Assembly (NCBI GenBank): GCA_002839645.1
Contig: PGYL01000009.1
Location: 1 to 56,205 of the forward strand
DNA from: Methanomicrobiales archaeon HGW-Methanomicrobiales-2
GTDB taxonomy: Archaea; Halobacteriota; Methanomicrobia; Methanomicrobiales; Methanoculleaceae
DNA: 56,205 bases
Reading direction: 5' to 3'
Position 1 is the stretch's first letter; each line of letters opens with the position of its first letter. Below the pieces are notes generated by a model. That model saw only the letters and a program-made list of their open reading frames with translations, had not been told where the DNA came from and did no database searches. This document shows, piece after piece, positions 50,979 to 56,205 of the stretch. The position numbers and the translations under genes were made by a program.

Positions 50979-52163
50979 TCACGCGTATCGTTCGGGACTG
51001 AGCGGCGACATCTTCCGCAGGCGCTCGATCACCCGGGGAAGGACAGAAAGAACGTAGTCGACGTCCTCCTCCGTGTTCCGGGGGCCGAGGGTGAGCCGGA
51101 GCGAGCCGTGGGCATGCTCGGGCGGGAGGCCGCAGGCGGTGAGGACATGCGAGGGTTCGAGCGACGCCGAGGTGCAGGCGCTTCCCGTCGACGCCGCGAT
51201 CCCGAGCGCGTCCAGCATGAGGAGGATCGACTCCCCCTCGACGTAGCGGAAGGCGACGTTGACGTTGTTTGCCAGCCGCTCGCTCGGGTGGCCGTTTAAC
51301 CGGGTATCGGGGATGGTCTCCAGGAGCCCCTGGATCAGCCGATCTCGCATCGCGGCGAGCCGGGGGGCTTTCTGCGGCATCTCGGCGGTCGCAAGTTCGA
51401 TCGCGCGCCCCAGACCCACGATCCCGGGAACATTCTCGGTCCCGGCCCGGCGGCCCCGCTCCTGCGCCCCGCCGTCCATGAACGTCCCGATCCGGGTTCC
51501 CCGTCGGACATACAGCGCCCCCGTCCCCTTCGGCCCGCCGAACTTGTGGGCGGAGAGCGCGAGGAGGTCGATCCCCATACTATCCACATCGATCGGTATC
51601 GCCCCGATCGCCTGGACTGCATCGGTATGCAACGGGACGCCGCGGTCGTGGGCGACCTTCGCGATCGCTGCCACGGGCTGGATCGTGCCGATCTCGTTGT
51701 TCGCGGCCATCACCGAGACGAGGATGGTCTTATCCGTGATCGCCTCCTCGACTGCCGCCGGATCGACCCTGCCGAACTCGTCGACCGGGAGATAGGTGAC
51801 CCGGTAGCCCTGCTTCTCGAGCGCCCGGCAGGCATGGAGGACAGCATGGTGCTCGATTGAGGAGGTGACGATATGGTCGCCCTTCTTTTTGTTCGCCGCC
51901 GCGACCCCCTTGATCGCCCAGTTGTCGGCCTCGGTCCCGCCGGAGGTGAAGAAGATCTCCTCCGGCCGGGCCCCGATCGCCGTCGCTACCTGTCCCCGCG
52001 CCTTCTCCAGCGTCACCCGCGCCTCGCGGGCGAGGGCGTAGATCGAGGACGGGTTCCCGAACCGCTCCGAGAAGCAGGGGAGCATCTCTTCGACGACCTC
52101 CGGCCGCACAGGCGTCGTCGCCGCATGGTCCATGTAGACCGGGCGCGATCTGCGGTCAGTCAT
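50979..52163 (-). CDS. nifS: cysteine desulfurase NifS
   Basis: The ATG at 52163 ([20 protein letters not shown]) gives 394 residues. PLP-binding lysine is in [13 protein letters not shown], and the catalytic cysteine is in [15 protein letters not shown]. This is the group I type with the SSGSACTS-like loop that pairs with NifU/IscU. It takes sulfur from cysteine to a persulfide. It heads the operon with nifU, moeB, moaD and moaE. A perfect palindrome lies 56 bases before its start. Confidence 0.95.
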   Translation of the reverse strand: MTDRRSRPVYMDHAATTPVRPEVVEEMLPCFSERFGNPSSIYALAREARVTLEKARGQVATAIGARPEEIFFTSGGTEADNWAIKGVAAANKKKGDHIVTSSIEHHAVLHACRALEKQGYRVTYLPVDEFGRVDPAAVEEAITDKTILVSVMAANNEIGTIQPVAAIAKVAHDRGVPLHTDAVQAIGAIPIDVDSMGIDLLALSAHKFGGPKGTGALYVRRGTRIGTFMDGGAQERGRRAGTENVPGIVGLGRAIELATAEMPQKAPRLAAMRDRLIQGLLETIPDTRLNGHPSERLANNVNVAFRYVEGESILLMLDALGIAASTGSACTSASLEPSHVLTACGLPPEHAHGSLRLTLGPRNTEEDVDYVLSVLPRVIERLRKMSPLSPERYA

Positions 52164-52218
52164 GCTGTTCACACCGCATCCCGGTCCTGCGCAAAGGTAT
52201 TTGTTCTCCGAAGTCAAA

Positions 52219-52234
52219 GTTAACAATTGTTAAC
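52219..52234. promoter_or_regulatory. perfect 16-bp palindrome between the two sulfur operons
   Basis: GTTAACAATTGTTAAC is fully symmetrical and stands between nifS (start 52163, minus) and the HTH gene (start 52279, plus). An ACAAATAC box for nifS is at about 52196-52203, and TTAAAAG for the HTH gene is at 52262-52268. A dimeric regulator here could affect both promoters. The adjacent HTH protein is the obvious candidate. Confidence 0.65.
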
Positions 52235-52278
52235 ATCAACGTTAGATTTGCTCCGGAACCATTAAAAGTTGTGGTATA

Positions 52279-52602
52279 ATGAAACTCCCCTGCCAGTTGA
52301 TTGTATGGAACGTGTTGCCCGCAATCCGTGCTGCGATCGCTGAAGAACTGAATGCCATAGGCGTCTCCCAGCTGGAGGCCGCCCGCCTCCTCGATATGAC
52401 GCCGTCGGCGATCTCCCAGTACCGCACCGGGAAGCGGGGATACCGGATCGTCTTTGAGGGCGAGGTGAAGGAGTCGCTCAACCGGCTTGCACACGACCTC
52501 AAGGCGGACCGGGTGGATGACCTCGCCTCCCGGATATGTGAGATCTGCGCGCAGATCCGCGAAGAGAGCCAATCGGGAGGCTCGTGTGCCAGGGAAACGT
52601 AA
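52279..52602 (+). CDS. HTH transcriptional regulator with four cysteines
   Basis: This 107-residue protein begins MKLPCQLIVWNVLPAIRAAI. A helix-turn-helix runs through VSQLEAARLLDMTPSAISQY, and the C-terminal part has ICEIC (Cys87, Cys90) and Cys103, besides Cys5. Families of this type (COG2522-like) are common in methanogens without known ligands. Four cysteines could bind an Fe-S cluster or sense redox state or sulfur. It is the first gene of the larE-csd-fdhD operon and is divergent from nifS, so control of both sets is likely. Confidence 0.8.
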   Translation: MKLPCQLIVWNVLPAIRAAIAEELNAIGVSQLEAARLLDMTPSAISQYRTGKRGYRIVFEGEVKESLNRLAHDLKADRVDDLASRICEICAQIREESQSGGSCARET

Positions 52603-52615
52603 GGAGGAATCGCCG

Positions 52616-53413
52616 TTGGAATCCAGGGGCGTCAGGGAGGAAGTGATCGAGGCTCTCAGAGGAGGACCGGTGCTGGTCGCCTTCTCCGGCGGCGTCGACA
52701 GTTCGCTCCTCGCCGCCCTGGCAGTCCGCGCGCTCGGAAAGGAACGGGTCCGGTGCGTCCTCCTGGACTCGCCGCTCGTGCCCCGGCGGGCGGTGGAGGA
52801 GGCAAAAGAGACCGCCGCCCGACTGGACCTCCCCCTGGAGATCGTGGCGTCCCCGATCCTCCGGGACGATGCGTTCCGGGCGAACCGGCCTGATAGGTGC
52901 TACACCTGCAAGAAGGCGTCCTCACGCCTGCTGAAGGAGGTGGCCCGGCGGGAGGGGGTCACCACGATCGCCGATGGGACGAACCTCTCCGACCTCGATA
53001 CCTACCGACCGGGGCTCGCCGCAAGCGACGAGGAAGGAGTCTGCCACCCCCTTGCCAGGGCAGGTGCAACCAAGGACGACATCCGCAGGATCGCACGCGA
53101 GTGCGGGCTTCCGTTCTGGAGCAAGCCATCGGCAGCCTGTCTTGCGACCCGCCTCCCCTACGGGAGCGAGATCACGGAAGAGGCGCTCGCCCGTATCGAG
53201 GCGGCCGAGGAGGTCCTGCAGGACCGGGGATTCTCTCAGGTGCGGGTCCGCCTGCACGGCGACGTCGCCCGGATCGAGGTGTCCCCCGAAGAACTGGAAC
53301 GGCTCTTTAGGATGCGGGATGAAGTGGTGGCGGCGCTCCACGAGATCGGCTTTGCCTACGTTGCCCTGGACCTTGCCGGGTACCGGAGCGGGAGCATGGA
53401 CGAGGTGCTATGA
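52616..53413 (+). CDS. larE: LarE-type ATP-dependent sulfur transferase
   Basis: I prefer the TTG at 52616, which follows AAGGAGG at eight bases. A GTG at 52586 lies inside the HTH gene and has a weaker site. The 265 residues show the PP-loop VAFSGGVDSSLLA, CYTCKK, and WSKPSAACLATRLPYG, where Cys175 is at the place of the sacrificial cysteine of LarE. LarE proteins add sulfur to a cofactor, as in the nickel pincer of lactate racemase. No larB, larC or larA gene is nearby, so another acceptor is likely. Confidence 0.88.
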   Translation: MESRGVREEVIEALRGGPVLVAFSGGVDSSLLAALAVRALGKERVRCVLLDSPLVPRRAVEEAKETAARLDLPLEIVASPILRDDAFRANRPDRCYTCKKASSRLLKEVARREGVTTIADGTNLSDLDTYRPGLAASDEEGVCHPLARAGATKDDIRRIARECGLPFWSKPSAACLATRLPYGSEITEEALARIEAAEEVLQDRGFSQVRVRLHGDVARIEVSPEELERLFRMRDEVVAALHEIGFAYVALDLAGYRSGSMDEVL

Positions 53414-54594
53414 AGATCGAGGACTGTAGAGCCGATTTCCCGATCACCCGGGACCTCATCTACCTGGACAGTGCCGCAACATCGCTCACCCCAACGCCCG
53501 TGGTCGAGGCGATGGTCGAATACGACCTTCGCTACCGGGCGAACGTCGGGAGGGGCGTCCACCGGCTCGCCGCCGTCGCCACCCACCGCTACCGGGATGC
53601 CCGCGACGCCATAAAGTCGTTCGTCGGCGGGGATGGGGGCACCCTTGCTGTCACCCGGAACACCACCGAGGCGATCGGTATGGTCGCCGCCGGTCTCGCC
53701 TGGCAGAAAGGGGACCGGGTGGTGACGACACTGCTCGAACATCACTCAAACCTCCTCCCCTGGCTCCGGCTCAGGGAGCGGGGGGTCGCGGTGGATATCG
53801 TCCGGCCGGACGCCGGGGGCAGCCTCGACCTCGCCGACCTTGAGGCGGCCATCCGCGACGATACCCGGCTCGTCGCCGTCACCCATGCGTCGAATGTCCT
53901 CGGCACCGTCCTCCCCGTCCACGAGATTGCCGGGATATGCCGGGACCGGGGTGCCCGGCTCCTCGTCGACGGCGCCCAGTCGGTCCCGCACATTCCGGTC
54001 GACGTTGCCGGTATCGGATGCGACTACTTCTGCTTCTCCGGCCACAAGATGCTCGGGCCGACCGGGACGGGCGGGATCTGGATGCGCCGGCCGGACCTCG
54101 AACCGCTCTTCGTCGGAGGCGGTTCGATCGAGAGCGCAACGGCCGACGGCTACACCCTCGCTCGCGGCGAAGAGCGCTACGAGGCGGGAACGCCGCCGAT
54201 CGCCGGCACCATCGGGCTTGCACGGGCGGCGGCCTACCTCCGGGAGATCGGGATGGGCGCGGTCCGGCGGCACGAGGAGCGGCTGGCCATCCGGCTGATC
54301 GACGGGCTCGCGGCGCTCGACGGCGTTACGGTCGTGGGGGCGGATACGCCCGGTGATCGGATCGGCGTCGTCTCGTTCGCGGTCGAGGGGATGCACCCGC
54401 ACGAGGTGGCGCAGGTCCTCGACGAGGCATCCGCCGTCCTGGTCCGGTCGGGGCACCACTGCTGCCAGCCGCTGATGGAGCACCTCGGCCTCCCGGACGG
54501 GACGGTGCGGGCGAGCACCTATATCTACACCACCAGGGACGAGATCGAGACGATGATAGCCACCGTCGAAGAACTATCCCGGAGGGTGATCTGA
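53410..54594 (+). CDS. SufS/Csd-type cysteine desulfurase
   Basis: This 394-residue protein has MKIEDCRADFPITRDLIYLD at the start, the PLP-binding lysine in FCFSGHKMLGPTGTG, and VLVRSGHHCCQPLMEHLG with the catalytic cysteine in the shorter group II loop. It differs from NifS at 50979, which has the long loop. It overlaps larE by 4 bases (ATGA), and fdhD overlaps its stop by 1 base. It may feed sulfur to LarE or FdhD. Confidence 0.92.
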   Translation: MKIEDCRADFPITRDLIYLDSAATSLTPTPVVEAMVEYDLRYRANVGRGVHRLAAVATHRYRDARDAIKSFVGGDGGTLAVTRNTTEAIGMVAAGLAWQKGDRVVTTLLEHHSNLLPWLRLRERGVAVDIVRPDAGGSLDLADLEAAIRDDTRLVAVTHASNVLGTVLPVHEIAGICRDRGARLLVDGAQSVPHIPVDVAGIGCDYFCFSGHKMLGPTGTGGIWMRRPDLEPLFVGGGSIESATADGYTLARGEERYEAGTPPIAGTIGLARAAAYLREIGMGAVRRHEERLAIRLIDGLAALDGVTVVGADTPGDRIGVVSFAVEGMHPHEVAQVLDEASAVLVRSGHHCCQPLMEHLGLPDGTVRASTYIYTTRDEIETMIATVEELSRRVI

Positions 54595-55373
54595 TGCTCT
54601 ACCGGGAACTGCCGATCATCAAAGTCGACGACGAGACGTTCGCCCCCGCGACCCACCCCGTCGTCGAGGAGATGCCCCTCTCCGTGACCGTCAACGGGCG
54701 CCACACCCTCACCGCCATGACGAGCCCGGCGATGCTCCGGGAGTTCGTCGTCGGGTATCTCTACACGGAGCGAATCGTCAAGGATCTTCAGGAGATCGAG
54801 TCGATCCGGATCGAGGGGAATACCGCGAGCGTCCTCACAAAGAACCCGTACTCCATCCTGACCTCCCACAAGACCGTCCTCTCCGGGTGCGGCGGGAGCA
54901 CCTCGTTCCTCGATGCCGGACGGCTCCCCGCGATCCGGTCCGACCTCACCCTCCCGGCCGGGGCAATCCGGGCGGCGACGAAGGAGACACTCGACTCGGA
55001 TCTGCACCGGATCACCGGTGGCATCCACCTCGTCGGGCTCTTCGACGGAGAGGGGAAGGCAATACGGATCGCCGAGGATATCGGCCGGCACAACGCGCTC
55101 GACCGGGTCATCGGCCACGGCCTCCTTGCCGGGATCGACTTTTCATGGACGTTTGCCGTCAGCTCCGGCCGGATCTCCTCTGAGATGGTCAGGAAGTGCC
55201 TGGTGGCAAACATCCCGGTGATCGTCTCGCGGGGAGCGACGACCACCACCGCCGTCGAGGCCGCAGAGGCGGGAGGGCTCACGATCATCGGGTTCGTCCG
55301 GAGCAAAAAGATGAATATCTATACAAGATGGGAGCGGGTCCGCGGCGCTTCGCAGGCGACCGGCAGCGAGTGA
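54594..55373 (+). CDS. fdhD: formate dehydrogenase accessory sulfurtransferase FdhD
   Basis: This 259-residue protein shows PLSVTVNGRHTLTAMTSPAM, REFVVGYLYTERIV, LSGCGGSTSF with Cys99, IAEDIGRHNALDRVIGHGLL and SSGRISSEMVRKCL, as in FdhD. FdhD carries sulfur from a cysteine desulfurase to the molybdenum or tungsten cofactor of formate dehydrogenase. In E. coli the site is C-x2-C, while here one Cys remains in that motif. It completes the plus-strand sulfur operon. Confidence 0.93.
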   Translation: MLYRELPIIKVDDETFAPATHPVVEEMPLSVTVNGRHTLTAMTSPAMLREFVVGYLYTERIVKDLQEIESIRIEGNTASVLTKNPYSILTSHKTVLSGCGGSTSFLDAGRLPAIRSDLTLPAGAIRAATKETLDSDLHRITGGIHLVGLFDGEGKAIRIAEDIGRHNALDRVIGHGLLAGIDFSWTFAVSSGRISSEMVRKCLVANIPVIVSRGATTTTAVEAAEAGGLTIIGFVRSKKMNIYTRWERVRGASQATGSE

Positions 55374-55441
55374 CCGAATGGGCAGCACCCACCAGATATC
55401 AGGGGTATTCGGGGATTAGAGCGACCCCGAAGAATGCCTGC

Positions 55442-55981
55442 TCAATGGGAATGGCCGCCACCGCCCCCTTCATGCTCTCCGCCGCCTTTCACATACTGGT
55501 AGAGATGGTGGGCGTAGACCACGAAATCGATGAACGCCTGCACATACGCGCGACCTGCTGCGACGTCGTCCGGGCCATAATTCTTCTTCTCAATGACAGC
55601 GTGAAAGCGGTGCTGCAGGTCTTCTCTCGCCGTATCAAGGACAAAACCGATGACCTCGCCGGCGTCACCGGTTTCTATCGCCTTCTCTGCGCGGGGGACC
55701 ACAGGCCCCTCATCAAGGCCTGCCGGCTTCAATCCGGTATAGGGCGCTCCCTCGCCTGCCCGGTGGAGCCTGATCGCGGTCTCGAAGAACCAGTCGTCGG
55801 CAAGGTTCTTTGCCTCCTCACCGAGCTTCCGAACCTTCATCGTCCGCTCGAATGCGTCGACCAGTTCTCTCTCCGATTCCTTCGAAACCCAGATGAGAAC
55901 GTAATTCACATTCCCCCTCTCCAGAGCCGTCTCTGCTGCTCTGACCACAGGGCCGTCCCGTGTATCACAGTGTGGTGGCAT
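55442..55981 (-). CDS. DUF6448-like His-rich protein
   Basis: The ATG at 55981 with GGAGGT eight bases before it gives 179 residues, starting MPPHCDTRDGPVVRAAETAL. A longer frame to 56170 has no site. The protein has two helical halves with similar starts (DGPVVRAAETALERGNVNYV and EGPVVPRAEKAIETGDAGEV), so it may be an internal duplication. The tail ends GGGEHEGGGGGHSH, a likely metal-binding end. There is no signal peptide. Function is unknown. Confidence 0.75.
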   Translation of the reverse strand: MPPHCDTRDGPVVRAAETALERGNVNYVLIWVSKESERELVDAFERTMKVRKLGEEAKNLADDWFFETAIRLHRAGEGAPYTGLKPAGLDEGPVVPRAEKAIETGDAGEVIGFVLDTAREDLQHRFHAVIEKKNYGPDDVAAGRAYVQAFIDFVVYAHHLYQYVKGGGEHEGGGGGHSH

Positions 55982-56205
55982 CCATATACCTCCGTTAATC
56001 GGTTCGCTTAGATCTTGCGCAGCAATAAGGCTTCTCCCGCTGCTCGATTCGCCAGCAGGCGGGCCGGGAGGTATGCATCTCACCGGACTTCCGGAGCCTG
56101 ATATATGGGCTTTGTTGAAACCCCGCCTGCTGGCTCCAGATGGTCGCAATCCAGAGGCATTCCAAGGCACGGCTTCCCACAGGGCTGCACACCTGGGCGG
56201 TGCTC
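55982..56205. repeat. edge region with a 13-bp inverted repeat
   Basis: GCCAGCAGGCGGG (56051-56063) is matched by CCCGCCTGCTGGC (56122-56134), with 58 bases between. The sequence GGGCTTTGTTGAAACCC (56107-56123) next to the right arm recalls the end of an insertion sequence, but I cannot assign one. No gene is visible. Confidence 0.4.

Noticed and set aside
52487-52615. longer LarE start inside the HTH gene
   Set aside because: These codons overlap the HTH gene fully, and the TTG at 52616 has a strong ribosome site and gives the family length.
1-56205. CRISPR array or cas genes
   Set aside because: I saw no regularly spaced repeats and no Cas motifs anywhere in the window.

Overview
The window comes from a euryarchaeal methanogen, most likely Methanomicrobiales and Methanoculleus-like. 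The clues are archaeal information-processing genes (TFB, Gar1, SRP19, S6e, S8e, aIF5B, RIO2), methanogen genes (an NrpR domain, HypB, FdhD), TATA-like promoters, GTG/TTG starts, ATGA/GTGA stop-start overlaps and a high-GC coding style. The assignment rests on recognising protein families, not on a database search.

Layout. 1-290 is foreign: a lower-GC piece of a glycerate 2-kinase fused in frame to a stomatin-like gene, probably an assembly or amplification chimera. 290-9308 holds envelope genes on the minus strand: SPFH/NfeD, a pilin-like protein, PAP2, MarC, and a MacB-type ABC operon headed by a surface-domain protein. 9430-15099 holds a family II pyrophosphatase, a flavoprotein disulfide reductase, a lone NrpR regulatory domain and a TrmB regulator with an operator-like palindrome. 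15164-26166 holds a surface protein coupled to cupin-type phosphoglucose isomerase, NcsA, the rio2-DUF460-thiL cluster, membrane enzymes and a beta-propeller protein. 26366-28663 is an AT-rich island with a membrane protein, an unrecognised soluble protein and a small ribbon-helix-helix-like protein. It lies next to a 32-bp copy of the 3' end of tRNA-Ala, as expected near an integration site.

28821-38196 is an information-processing core: tRNA-Ala, tfb, gar1, PHP phosphoesterase, srp19, hypB, rps8e, a SoxB-like metallophosphatase followed by a frameshifted DsrE gene, rps6e, infB and tRNA-His. Decayed genes sit in its gaps: a TrmO-like methyltransferase broken over three frames, and an integrase-like remnant directly after tRNA-His. 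38565-47467 is accessory: a flavin-binding protein, a lipoprotein serpin, a second TrmB regulator with its own palindrome, and a tandem duplication of [promoter + small ORF + MMPL/RND exporter].

The right end (49131-55373) is a sulfur-transfer locus. A minus-strand operon nifS-nifU-moeB-moaD-moaE faces a plus-strand operon of a Cys-bearing HTH regulator, larE, a second cysteine desulfurase and fdhD. A perfect 16-bp palindrome lies between them. Together these genes could mobilise cysteine sulfur into Fe-S clusters, molybdopterin and the formate dehydrogenase cofactor under one control point.
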